Source of the DNA: Wagnerdoeblera intermedia
Lineage (GTDB): Bacteria > Pseudomonadota > Alphaproteobacteria > Rhodobacterales > Rhodobacteraceae
NCBI RefSeq assembly: GCF_042647465.1
Contig: NZ_JBHRVN010000005.1
Strand: one strand, 5' to 3'
DNA: 64,000 nucleotides
Positions 6,999 through 15,289 of the stretch are shown here, in pieces (the first letter of the stretch is position 1; each line of letters begins with the position of its first letter). Made by a program: the position numbers and the translations under genes. Below the pieces are notes generated by a model. That model saw nothing but the letters and a program-made list of their open reading frames with translations, was not told where the DNA came from and searched no databases.

Positions 6999-9515
6999 TT
7001 AAGAACCCAAAAGATGTGCTAGCTCGACAATGTCGGCTGCATCAGCGCCCGTGGACACCCTGTTGCTCATCATTTGACCTATCACGTATCTTAGCCGATC
7101 TACATCACCGGCCTTAGCAGCTTCTACGCCAGCAGCAACAAGTTGTTCGTGCAGCCCCTCGTCAACGACCAGATGCCTCTCTGTTGCAAGAAGTTTCAGA
7201 ATATCGATCAAGAAATCTGGGGTTTCCGCCAGGACTTTCATTCGGATGCCATGCATTTCGCCCAGCGATCTTCGCGCGGAATCGAAATTCTTCTCACGAA
7301 TTGACCGACGCGCCGTGACAAGCAGCTTGTCATGCCGTTCCGCATCGACGGGCTGTGCCATATTCCTCAACTCATCAAACGACAGCTCGGCCTTGGCAGC
7401 CTCATCCGCCAGCACACGTTCTTCATTCTGAGGGGACATCTTCAATAGAGCAACGTCCTGGCGCAGTTTCCGGGCTTCCTCGGCTACGGAACGATGGGTG
7501 TCAGCATCGACAGAGGTGGATAGCGCCGCATGCTGCCGCTCGATACGTTTCCGAATGCTACCGGACGGGTCAGGATCGTGCTCCAATGCACTTTCAAGCT
7601 CTTGCAGGTCACTTTCCACCCGAGAAAGCATTGTTGCCGCGACTTCTGCGCCCCGTTCACCTTCGTAGTTTATCCCACCGTCGTCATGGCGATAAAGATT
7701 CGAAGCGTCAATTATCCTGCCAAGAGCAGGCAGTTCGACAGCAAAGCTCAGCGTGCCGTTGTCACTCATCTTCCAGTCAATAATGAATTCGTCGCCGCGG
7801 TTGATCCGCTCTCCCCGCTCCAACTCATCTAGGCTGTTCAGGCGGAAGTTGCCGATGTGAAGATTATGCTCCGGGCTGTCTACGTCATCCGCCATGTCAT
7901 AGAACTCTACCGCAATGAAGTCATCTTCCCCGCCAATGAGCGTTTTGCCAGAACGAAACTTCTGCCGACCTTGCGCTGGCAGCGCCGTTCCCTTCTTGAC
8001 CAATACGTCCAGCTTGTTTCGCTCATACCCAACCATGCCATGTTGAACTTTCACGGCTAGGTTGTAGGTCATCGGAACGCTAGCCGCGCTGGCTTCGGCT
8101 CGCGTAATACTGATTTCTCGTGAAGCGCTTTCAACCTTGCTACCGGTCTGATCGAAAACGTTGACCATGTATCGGTTCTTGCCGTTCTTTCGAACGCTCA
8201 CACCAACGTTTAGCGGACCGTTCAACGGTATCCGACCAGAAGACGAGCCTTCTTCATCAAGGATTTCGAGTTCGAAGCCACTGGGAATATCGCCCGCAGG
8301 TTTAACCCGAATCTTTGTGCTTTCGGACGAGACGCGGGACTTAAAGTCCAACGAAAGACTGATGTCACCTGTGACTGTTTCCCGGTGCTTTGATGTTTTC
8401 TGAGTGGAGCTGTTACCTTCCCATTCTCGGCTCTCAGCAAATATCGCCGCACCGGTGGCAACGGCGGTCATGGGGTCCAGTCCGCTATCTACAGCAATAG
8501 CAAGTTCCGCTTCCAGCATCTCCCGGATGATGGGCATCTTCGAAGGTCCGCCGATCGGCACAATCTTCGAGATGTCTTCGTTCTTGTAGCCGTTTGCGGC
8601 GATGATCTTCCGGCACAAAGCAATTGAATCTTCAATCCGGTCGCGAACCAGTTCAGTCATCTCGTCGCGGGAAAGGTCGATAGAGATGTAAATCTCTTCG
8701 CCGTTTTCATCAGTAGCACGCACCTCATCTTCAGTGGCAAAGATTGAAGCTGTTTCGGATGCAGACAATTGGATTTTTGCCTTTTCAGCTGCGTGTTTGC
8801 TGACATCGGCAAGATGCTTGTATCTCTCGTCGGCCTGAAAATTGGCTGGCAGGCTGAAATTCTGCGAAAGCCATGGCCGGACGACGCTATCGAAAATAAT
8901 CCTGTCGAAGTCTCTGCCGCCGAGCATATTGATGCCCTCGTGGGCAACAACGTTAACAACGCCAGCGGTACTCATCACGAGGGCGAGGTCGAATGTCCCG
9001 CCACCAAGATCATAGATAAGGAAAACGCCGTCTTTCTGCTTGCTGTTGGAGATTGCGGCCAAAGCAGCAGCAACCGGCTCTTGCAACAGGCTGACCTTTT
9101 CCAACCCTGCGAGCCGCGCGGCTGAAATAGTGTCCTCGCTCTGCATCTGATTAAACGCGGCCGGTGTCGTAATGACTACTCCTTCGATTTCTTGCGAACC
9201 GGCCTCAGTCATGGCCTGGCCAACCAACGTTTTGATGATCTCTGCCGAGCACTCCACCGGGGTCCAGTTCTCCCCAGCTAGGGAAATTGGATTCTTGGTT
9301 CCCATGGAACGCTTAAAGCCATGCGCGACATTCTTTGGCGCAGAGAGCAAACGGTCATAGGCCGTCTTTCCGATGAACCGGTGTCCGCGCTTATCCAGGT
9401 AGATAACGCTTGGCAGCACATCGGTGCCGTCGGCAGTCTTAAAGAGACGGAGCGCCCCATCGACATGACCAACAACAGCAGAGTTCGATGTTCCGAGATC
9501 GATACCTAGATACAC
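6999..9515 (-). CDS. Hsp70-family chaperone with extra beta domain
   Basis: 838 aa, GTG start 3 nt after the GrpE-like stop codon. Residues 1-361 are an Hsp70 nucleotide-binding domain: phosphate-1 IDLGTSNSAVVG, phosphate-2 IYDLGGGTFDLALV, adenosine motif IVPIGGPSKMPIIREML. Residues ~380-480 form a beta-rich domain absent from DnaK, and the usual linker motif (DLLLLDV) is not seen. Residues ~483-605 resemble the substrate-binding beta domain (LDVLVKKGTALPAQGRQKF is like the DnaK IEKNTTIPT region). Residues 620-838 are a long charged helical tail, more than the DnaK lid. At 838 aa it is ~200 longer than DnaK. It should be an ATP-driven chaperone dedicated to its operon partners. The client is unknown. 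Confidence 0.85.
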   Translation of the reverse strand: MYLGIDLGTSNSAVVGHVDGALRLFKTADGTDVLPSVIYLDKRGHRFIGKTAYDRLLSAPKNVAHGFKRSMGTKNPISLAGENWTPVECSAEIIKTLVGQAMTEAGSQEIEGVVITTPAAFNQMQSEDTISAARLAGLEKVSLLQEPVAAALAAISNSKQKDGVFLIYDLGGGTFDLALVMSTAGVVNVVAHEGINMLGGRDFDRIIFDSVVRPWLSQNFSLPANFQADERYKHLADVSKHAAEKAKIQLSASETASIFATEDEVRATDENGEEIYISIDLSRDEMTELVRDRIEDSIALCRKIIAANGYKNEDISKIVPIGGPSKMPIIREMLEAELAIAVDSGLDPMTAVATGAAIFAESREWEGNSSTQKTSKHRETVTGDISLSLDFKSRVSSESTKIRVKPAGDIPSGFELEILDEEGSSSGRIPLNGPLNVGVSVRKNGKNRYMVNVFDQTGSKVESASREISITRAEASAASVPMTYNLAVKVQHGMVGYERNKLDVLVKKGTALPAQGRQKFRSGKTLIGGEDDFIAVEFYDMADDVDSPEHNLHIGNFRLNSLDELERGERINRGDEFIIDWKMSDNGTLSFAVELPALGRIIDASNLYRHDDGGINYEGERGAEVAATMLSRVESDLQELESALEHDPDPSGSIRKRIERQHAALSTSVDADTHRSVAEEARKLRQDVALLKMSPQNEERVLADEAAKAELSFDELRNMAQPVDAERHDKLLVTARRSIREKNFDSARRSLGEMHGIRMKVLAETPDFLIDILKLLATERHLVVDEGLHEQLVAAGVEAAKAGDVDRLRYVIGQMMSNRVSTGADAADIVELAHLLGS

Positions 9516-9518
9516 AGC

Positions 9519-9896
9519 CTATTCCTCTTCTTGTTCAACTGGCGCAACGATCACGCGCCCTAGCCGGATAACACTCATGTAGGACATGACTGTGGGTTCT
9601 ATTGTCTTGCCAACGACAAGTGCTTCATCTTCTTCAAAATCGCCTGAATTATCGACTGAAACCGCCAAGCCAGGATGGAAACGCTCACCTGAAAAGTCGA
9701 CTAGTCTCAACCCCAAATCTTGGAGGAGGACGTCCAACTGGCGTTTGGAGAATTTCAACTGCGCCTCTAAGCGCTTTCCATCACTGGCAAGTACGCCACT
9801 CAACGCTTTCTCAGTCGCAGCCGCAAGCTTCCAGTATTCGACACAGAGTTGAGCAACGCTTTCAATTTTCATGTCATTTTTTCCACCATCTACCAT
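9519..9896 (-). CDS. minimal GrpE-like nucleotide exchange factor
   Basis: 125 aa. The C-terminal half follows the GrpE beta-wing: LGLRLVDFSGERFHPGLAVS aligns with the GrpE block G-x-x-x-I/V-D-P-x-G-E-x-F-D-P. Then come DEALVVGKTIEPTVM and RLGRVIVAPVE, matching GrpE LQKGYxxxxRVLRPAxVxVA. The long N-terminal dimerisation helix of GrpE is reduced to ~55 residues. It probably exchanges nucleotide on the adjacent Hsp70. The ATG at 9896 overlaps the preceding gene by 7 nt (ATGGTAG). An internal ATG at 9872 (MKIESV) is an alternative start. Confidence 0.65.
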   Translation of the reverse strand: MVDGGKNDMKIESVAQLCVEYWKLAAATEKALSGVLASDGKRLEAQLKFSKRQLDVLLQDLGLRLVDFSGERFHPGLAVSVDNSGDFEEDEALVVGKTIEPTVMSYMSVIRLGRVIVAPVEQEEE

Positions 9897-11860
9897 GAGG
9901 CAACAATCCTTCGTGCATCCGCCGTGAATTCAGCGGTTCTTCCTTGTGCTTCTCGGCGCACTGAACTCAGCACACCGCTTGTGTATTGGAAATTTGAGCA
10001 CCTCGAATTGTAGTCATCAATGAGCGCATTAAACTGGCTGATCTGATAGTTCGTTGTAGTCAAAGACCTCATAGCCTCGAGCCGCTCGCCTTGAAAAACA
10101 CAATATCTCACTTGTGCTCTGTTCAGAGCGAGGCCTTGACCAACAGGTGGCCTTGTTTCGGCGCTTGTATTTGAACTTGGGCTAGTTGTGGTCTGCCGTG
10201 GTGTCGAAGGCTGATAAGTGGTTGTAGGCTGGTAGGATGTTCGTGAGGTGGGCCTATCAAGTTTATCGGAAATAACAAAGAAACCAATGACAGCCGCGAT
10301 ACCGCCATAGATCAACCACTTCACTTTTTTGCCAGCTTGCTTGCGCTCAATCCTTGACTTCAGCTGCACCAGTTCGGCGCGATCATTGCCATTTGCGTAT
10401 TTGAGCATTTCATCGACGACCTTCGCCATTCCGCCGAGATTGCCCGACTGCCGATCCAATTCTGGCATTTTCCAGTTGCGATGCAGCACGGACCGTTCTT
10501 CATCAAGTTTAATACTCACATCTTGGGACGGTTTCGCTCCGCGATACGTGATCAGCCCGTCGATCAACCTGAAAGCCGTTTCAGGGTCATTCCGATCATT
10601 GTTCACGAACAACGCAAGGTCTCGAACAACAAGGAATGCAGCATCCCCGGTGCCTGAAGCTTTTGCGGCGGTATCGAACGCTGCAAAGATTTCTTTCACG
10701 GCCCCCTTACGCGCTGGTGCAAAGCCTGAACTTTGCAACGCTGACTTCAGCTTCGGAACTTGTGATTTGGCGGCCTCACAAGCGGCAACAAGCGGCTCCA
10801 GCACTGAAAACTTCTTCTGCTGTTCATCGAGGTTCTCCAGCGCCTCGACATCACCCTTGAGCACCTCAGCAACTGATTCCAGCTCTGGAAACGTGTGCAA
10901 CAGCGCTTCAGACAACCGCTTTGCGTGACGAAACTCGCCTCTTTCGTTCGCGAGCTCGAGGCATAGCGATCGAAGTCTTTCGTAGATTTGCTTGGACCGA
11001 CCTTCTTCATGTCCTTGATGCTGCTCAAATACTTGAACGGGCTGGTTGACATCATCCCACTGCCGCAGGAGTTCAGCGATTTCACTCGTCACGGCCTCTA
11101 GCTGTTGTGTCGGTTGACGGGCAAGTTCGATCTGCTGATCAATAGCTTCACTAATCCTCGCTAGGCGGGGTTCGCTCAAGATATCGTATTCACGAACAAA
11201 CTCGGCCAATATTCTGCTTGCCCGATCCCTCTTTAGCTCCGCCTCAACTAGCCTCTCCATCACCTTTCCGGGTTCATCCAATCGCCACACGGACAGCGCA
11301 GCGCTTCGCGCATGAGTGCTTTCTAGAACTCTGATCGACGCCGCAAGTTGGCTGCTTTCGATTTTTGGGAAGTCGGCCGCTTGGCGCTGAGAATTTAAGA
11401 ATTCCAATAGAGCCAACTGATCAACATCATCCCAAGCACGAAGTAGGTCTTGCAGGAGCGTTTCGTCCGCAGATTCGGTGCCACACAAGTGCGCGAGAAC
11501 GTTGGCCTTTGGCAAATCGGGGAGAAATGCAATTGCTTCACGGAGATCGGTTATCTTCCCCGCCTCCAACAAGGAACCAATCTCATTAATTTGCGTAGTG
11601 CTGAGCTCTGGCAGCCAACTTAATTCTTGATCCAGGCGGGCAATCGGGGACAGCAGAGCCTGCTGAGATCGCTGAATGAATTCTTGAGAATGTTGTTCAT
11701 CGAACTCAGCATCCTCGACTAGATCGGAAATCTCAGCGTGGTTTGATGCATAACCGGCCTTTAGAATTGAAAATGCGTTCAAGAAAATGCTGAAATTCGC
11801 GCTCTCCAAAGTATTATCCTTCAAGTTCAAGATCACGCCCGGCTGGCAGGCTCCCAACAA
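9890..11860 (-). CDS. membrane-anchored J-like protein, first gene of chaperone operon
   Basis: 656 codons in the frame. The N-terminus (NAFSILKAGYASNHAEISDL, then SPIARLDQELSWLPEL) resembles degenerate J-domain modules, but no HPD tripeptide is present. Residues ~80-510 are helical and repeat-like, probably solenoid or coiled coil. One membrane segment (WLIYGGIAAVIGFFVI, ~518-533) is preceded by KKVK, giving an N-in topology. A Ser/Thr/Pro-rich stretch and a ~75-residue domain with two Cys (VRYCVFQGERLEAMR, YNSRCSNF) would lie in the periplasm. The listed start is a TTG abutting the IS5 remnant. The native start may have been lost, with a GTG at 11839 or a TTG further down as substitutes. 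It is the likely partner that targets the Hsp70 to the membrane. Confidence 0.65.
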   Translation of the reverse strand: MLGACQPGVILNLKDNTLESANFSIFLNAFSILKAGYASNHAEISDLVEDAEFDEQHSQEFIQRSQQALLSPIARLDQELSWLPELSTTQINEIGSLLEAGKITDLREAIAFLPDLPKANVLAHLCGTESADETLLQDLLRAWDDVDQLALLEFLNSQRQAADFPKIESSQLAASIRVLESTHARSAALSVWRLDEPGKVMERLVEAELKRDRASRILAEFVREYDILSEPRLARISEAIDQQIELARQPTQQLEAVTSEIAELLRQWDDVNQPVQVFEQHQGHEEGRSKQIYERLRSLCLELANERGEFRHAKRLSEALLHTFPELESVAEVLKGDVEALENLDEQQKKFSVLEPLVAACEAAKSQVPKLKSALQSSGFAPARKGAVKEIFAAFDTAAKASGTGDAAFLVVRDLALFVNNDRNDPETAFRLIDGLITYRGAKPSQDVSIKLDEERSVLHRNWKMPELDRQSGNLGGMAKVVDEMLKYANGNDRAELVQLKSRIERKQAGKKVKWLIYGGIAAVIGFFVISDKLDRPTSRTSYQPTTTYQPSTPRQTTTSPSSNTSAETRPPVGQGLALNRAQVRYCVFQGERLEAMRSLTTTNYQISQFNALIDDYNSRCSNFQYTSGVLSSVRREAQGRTAEFTADARRIVASW

Positions 11861-12014
11861 GTGGTGCGGTTTGGTTGTAGTGCATCATCGGGCAGGCTTC
11901 ATCCGATTTCCAGTCGGAGTTTTTGACTTGCGGGCACCTCGAAAAATTGCCCGGCCCTGGTTGTTGGGGTATGAATGGGGGTGATCGGCTGCTTGGGATT
12001 TGACAATGGCATAG

Positions 12015-12613
12015 ATGGGTTTTTTCGATCTTTCGGACCGCTATGCGAGCCTGGATGCCAAGAAAGACCCGTTGGTCGAGATTGATGCCGTCGTGCCGTG
12101 GGAGGAGTTCCGCCCGACGCTGGAGCGGGTTTGGCGGAAGCCGGATGCGGAGCGCAAGTCGCGCGCGGGGCGCAAGCCGATGGACGCCGTGCTGATGTTC
12201 AAGACGCTGGTGCTGAGCGCGCTCTACAACCTGTCCGACGACCAGATCGAGTATCAGGTGCGCGACCGGCTATCCTTCATGCGGTTCCTCGGCCTTGGAC
12301 TTGAGGATCGGGTGCCCGACGCCAAGACGGTCTGGCTTTATCGCGAAGCGCTGGCGCAGGCGGGCATGGGGGAGGCGTTGTTCAAGCAATTCGACGGCTA
12401 TCTTGCGCGACAGGGCTACATCGCGCGGGGCGGGCAGATCCTCGATGCCTCCATTGTCCCGGTACCGCGCAATCATAATACGCGTGATGAAAACAAGGCG
12501 ATCAAGAACGGTGAGGTGCCTGAGGATTGGGCGGACAAACCGGCCAAGCGGTCACAGAAGGACGTTGATGCCCGCTGGACCAGGAAGCACGGCAAATCCT
12601 ATTACGGTTACCG
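12015..12613 (+). pseudogene. IS5-family transposase, 3' truncated
   Basis: 200 codons matching the N-terminal part of IS5-family transposases: MGFFDLSDRYASLD, then the helical DUF772-type region (MDAVLMFKTLVLSALYNLSD, VRDRLSFMRFLGLGL), then the first catalytic Asp in QILDASIVPVPRNHN. It breaks at KHGKSYYGY, where the family continues into NHV and the rest of the DDE core. The second Asp and Glu are missing, so it cannot transpose. The element's left part (about 11865-12014) lies against the 5' end of the chaperone operon. I could not place the terminal repeats. Confidence 0.8.
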
Positions 12614-12654
12614 ATAATCTGTGGGACCTCTCGTTTCTTCAGCCGCGCAGCCTC

Positions 12655-13188
12655 ATGTCTGCCGCGCGTGATTGGTGGACCGCCAGATCGGAGAAAGCCG
12701 CTGCCATCAGGGACGCTGATAGGTGGGTCAAAGAGCTTGGTCAGGATCGTATTGATGCTCTTTTTGGAAGTGTGGTGTTGCCCGATCACCTGTTTTCAGG
12801 CGTCCATACTTACAGCAAAGAAGAGGATGATGAGGCCCGGGCGATTTTGGAAACCCTCGTCGTAGCGGCTTATAGCTCTGAGGGGTTCTACAGGCGTGAC
12901 GCTCTCGTCAGGAAGCTGCTGTATATGATCCACATGCGCTGGAGCGCTGAAACCAACCATGAAAGGTTGGGAGCTATTATCGCAGCTGATATGGCCCGCC
13001 GCGAAGCCTATAGAGCCGATTACGCTGCACGCCTGAGCGCGGCAGCCGCTGCTGACCCTACCACGGTTGAGAACCGTAGGGCCCATGCGCAGCATGCCTT
13101 TCTGAATACCGGCAAGTATTTGACCAACACCGGCCGAGAGCTGACACCGAGCGAAAGGAAACAGCTCGGGCTGCCATCCAATAAGTAA
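12655..13188 (+). CDS. hypothetical protein beside IS5 remnant
   Basis: 177 aa from ATG 12655 (MSAARDWWTARSEKAA). It is helical, rich in Ala/Arg/Glu, with no signal peptide or membrane segment, and the C-terminus reads LTPSERKQLGLPSNK. The frame is open from the IS5 junction at ~12613, and no good ribosome binding site precedes the ATG, so the true 5' end may have been removed by the IS. A GC hairpin with a T run follows the stop, supporting expression of the native gene. Family not recognised. Confidence 0.55.
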   Translation: MSAARDWWTARSEKAAAIRDADRWVKELGQDRIDALFGSVVLPDHLFSGVHTYSKEEDDEARAILETLVVAAYSSEGFYRRDALVRKLLYMIHMRWSAETNHERLGAIIAADMARREAYRADYAARLSAAAAADPTTVENRRAHAQHAFLNTGKYLTNTGRELTPSERKQLGLPSNK

Positions 13189-13210
13189 GGGCGCTTTCGC
13201 GCCCTAATTT
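13189..13210. terminator. hairpin terminator between convergent genes
   Basis: GGGCGC-TTTC-GCGCCC at 13189-13204 followed by TAATTTT. It lies between the end of the 12655-13188 gene and the end of the minus-strand gene at 13211, so it can serve at least the plus-strand transcript. Confidence 0.7.
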
Positions 13211-13870
13211 TCAGTTCAATTCGGCTTCTACTGCGCTTCGCAGCTTGGCGTGCTCGGCCACCCCAAAATCGGAAACTTCCGTGCTGTAGTTGTAGTGGGC
13301 GTCCTTATCCAACTCAGCGAATGACCAGCCCATCAGATCGCAGAGGTGCCGAATGTCCGCAAGGCAGTCCATGATACCGGTCTTGGCCGTGTCGTCGTCG
13401 TATTCGGGGTAGATCGTGCGCAACGCGCGGGCGGCGCGGCGGGCGTTATCGTCAAGGCCACGGGTCTCCACCATGATTTCCTCGACCACATCATGCCACG
13501 CCTGGGGCTTCCTAGGCGCAACAGCCAGTCCGTTCGCTGCATTCAGGTGTCGGTCGATCTTCATACCATCCTCCTCTTTACCAACGTCCTCTGCCTGCTC
13601 CGGCACGTCAGGCAGGTCTTCCCACAAATCCCGTGCATCCTCGCTTTCGGGGCCTATCCAGGTGCTGACAGGCGACATGTCTGTGCCGCACACGGGGCAT
13701 TCGTCGTCGCAGCAGCATGACCATGCCTCTGACCAGCTTTCCGGCTCGTGGCCATTGTCGCACTCATAGGTATTCAGCCAAACGCAAGGGATGCCTGAGC
13801 TATCCAGACTGAGATGGGAAAACTCCGGATGGGCTGCAAGGTCACTGCGGGTGTTGAAAGGGGTTGTCAT
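13211..13870 (-). CDS. hypothetical protein with Cys-rich zinc-ribbon-like segment
   Basis: 219 aa. The start is the ATG at 13870, chosen because AGGAG lies 6 nt upstream in the shared GGCACAGGAGCCAG leader. An upstream in-frame ATG would lie in the leader. Residues ~35-65 contain CDNGHEPES, CCCDDECPVCGTD, enough Cys for a zinc ribbon. The rest is acidic and helical (RAARALRTIYPEYDDDTA). It may be a small plasmid regulator or an accessory protein. No family recognised. Confidence 0.6.
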   Translation of the reverse strand: MTTPFNTRSDLAAHPEFSHLSLDSSGIPCVWLNTYECDNGHEPESWSEAWSCCCDDECPVCGTDMSPVSTWIGPESEDARDLWEDLPDVPEQAEDVGKEEDGMKIDRHLNAANGLAVAPRKPQAWHDVVEEIMVETRGLDDNARRAARALRTIYPEYDDDTAKTGIMDCLADIRHLCDLMGWSFAELDKDAHYNYSTEVSDFGVAEHAKLRSAVEAELN

Positions 13871-13872
13871 AT

Positions 13873-13955
13873 CTGGCTCCTGTGCCGTGTCTGACGCCCT
13901 ATAGGCGTGCTGCAACAACTTATCATTCCGTTGAATGAAATCAACAGAAAAAATA
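13873..13955 (-). promoter_or_regulatory. shared plasmid promoter and leader, copy at 13.9 kb
   Basis: On the minus strand: T6, then TTGATT near 13940, an inverted repeat TCATTC-AAC-GGAATGA, a GATAAG/TAAGTT -10-like stretch, CTATAGG, and GGCACAGGAGCCAG ending at the start codon. The same order occurs before the genes starting at 15639 and 17650, and in part before ssb. Confidence 0.45.
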
Positions 13956-14029
13956 CTTAGAAATCAGCTATCTAAGTAGGGCATCGTCCTGATTTTAATC
14001 GAGCGTAAGCCAAAGGCTTCTGCTCATTT

Positions 14030-14710
14030 TTACCCCGAAACGCGGACCAGGCGGCGCTCAACAGCGATGGCAATCATGTGCAGAGAGTTCGTGGCATTCA
14101 TTGCGATCCGTGCGCGTTCAATGCGCTTACGAACACCTGCCCTCGACAGTCCGAGTATCTGTGCGATTTCTTCCTGCGTATGGCCATCGGCCAGCAGCTG
14201 CACGACCTCAATCTCCCCGCTGCCCATACCTCTGGTGTCTCGGTATCCTGCAATGGCTTCGGCAAGAAGATCGGACAGTTCCTGAAGCTCAACATCCGTT
14301 AGTTCGCGGTCATTCCGGGCGACGGAGAGATAGCACCTTCCTTTGTAACCATAGGTGGACCGAGCCGTTGCAACGCCCCCGTAGTTCATGCCGAATTCTC
14401 TGGCCATTTCGAAGACACGGTTGGTGTAAGGGCTGTTGACCAGTTCTCCAAGCTTGATCTGTGACCATCTGGTCGCGCCTTCCCCCAACAGTCCCCAGTG
14501 AAAGACCGGATCACGCAGAACAAAAACGTTCGATTTGTAGTATTCTAGCCAAGTAGAATTGTAAGTTGAGTAGATCAGATCGGCATCAGGAACTTGGATA
14601 TTTATTGTAATTGTATAGCCGTGGGAACCGAGTTTTCTGACCCTGCGATCCCATAAGTCAAAGTTTGGAAAGCGTTTTTCGACTGCTCTCTCAGTCATTG
14701 TGAAGTTCAT
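14030..14710 (-). CDS. LuxR-family quorum-sensing type regulator
   Basis: 226 aa. Residues ~20-160 form an acyl-homoserine-lactone-binding domain with the conserved W-x3-Y and D-P-x3-W pattern (STWLEYYKSNVFVLRDPVF, then TRWSQIKLGEL). Residues ~165-220 are a LuxR HTH (EIEVVQLLADGHTQEEIAQI, then LGLSRAGVRKRIERARIAMN). Such proteins bind a diffusible signal and a palindromic operator. No luxI-type synthase is visible in the window, so it is a solo here and may respond to a host or neighbour signal. It is divergent from the gene at 14852. The intergenic region is the obvious operator site. Confidence 0.85.
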   Translation of the reverse strand: MNFTMTERAVEKRFPNFDLWDRRVRKLGSHGYTITINIQVPDADLIYSTYNSTWLEYYKSNVFVLRDPVFHWGLLGEGATRWSQIKLGELVNSPYTNRVFEMAREFGMNYGGVATARSTYGYKGRCYLSVARNDRELTDVELQELSDLLAEAIAGYRDTRGMGSGEIEVVQLLADGHTQEEIAQILGLSRAGVRKRIERARIAMNATNSLHMIAIAVERRLVRVSG

Positions 14711-14851
14711 CGTACCCGCCGTGCATACTTTTCATACTTTCGTATAGTTAATGGTTTGTCGTCATTTGGCTACCTTTGTTAGATTTTCTTCATTTTTTCT
14801 TGAGGCGAGTGTATCCCGAAGTCCGTCTAACACACTGATACGGAGGGACTT

Positions 14852-15289
14852 ATGCCGCTGGATTGTAATGACCCTGGAACACTGGCCAGATTGGGTCTTA
14901 AATCCCTTGGGCAATTCCTTTGCGCACGGGATCTGACGTGCAAGTTTCTTGAAACGGCGGTTTTCGTGCCAGAAGCCCCTGAGTCAGAGGATCTTGCAGG
15001 AGTCTGCTACGTAGCTGTGGAAGCTGCCAGAAAAGGCACCAAGGATTTTGCTGTCACGGCCATGATGGTAGAAATGCGATATTCCGGACCCTCCCCAGAG
15101 TCGATCGCTTCGATTATCCACCATGAGGCTGAGTGCCCGGAGCATGTGGACTGTCCTCTCGATATTCTGGGTTTGCTTTCCCCCACAGACTGCAAGCAAA
15201 CGCTGAAATGGCGCAGGAACTGCCTGAAGGGTGCTTTCGATCAGGCGTTGCTCGACTACTCCCTGAATCCGCCGCATCAGCCAGCCTGA
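14852..15289 (+). CDS. hypothetical protein, divergent from LuxR
   Basis: 145 aa, ATG with a strong GGAGGG site 6 nt upstream. Soluble, seven Cys (LCARDLTCK, GVCYVAVE, HEAECPEHVDCPLD, PTDCKQ, RRNCLKG), with no recognisable domain. Its divergent placement beside the LuxR solo makes it a candidate target. It overlaps the tail of the convergent gene at 15277 by 13 nt. Confidence 0.55.
   Translation: MPLDCNDPGTLARLGLKSLGQFLCARDLTCKFLETAVFVPEAPESEDLAGVCYVAVEAARKGTKDFAVTAMMVEMRYSGPSPESIASIIHHEAECPEHVDCPLDILGLLSPTDCKQTLKWRRNCLKGAFDQALLDYSLNPPHQPA

Noticed and set aside
12295..12654. Upstream part of the 12295-13188 frame
   Set aside because: It is an out-of-frame reading of the IS5 transposase. 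Only the part after ~12613 belongs to the following gene.
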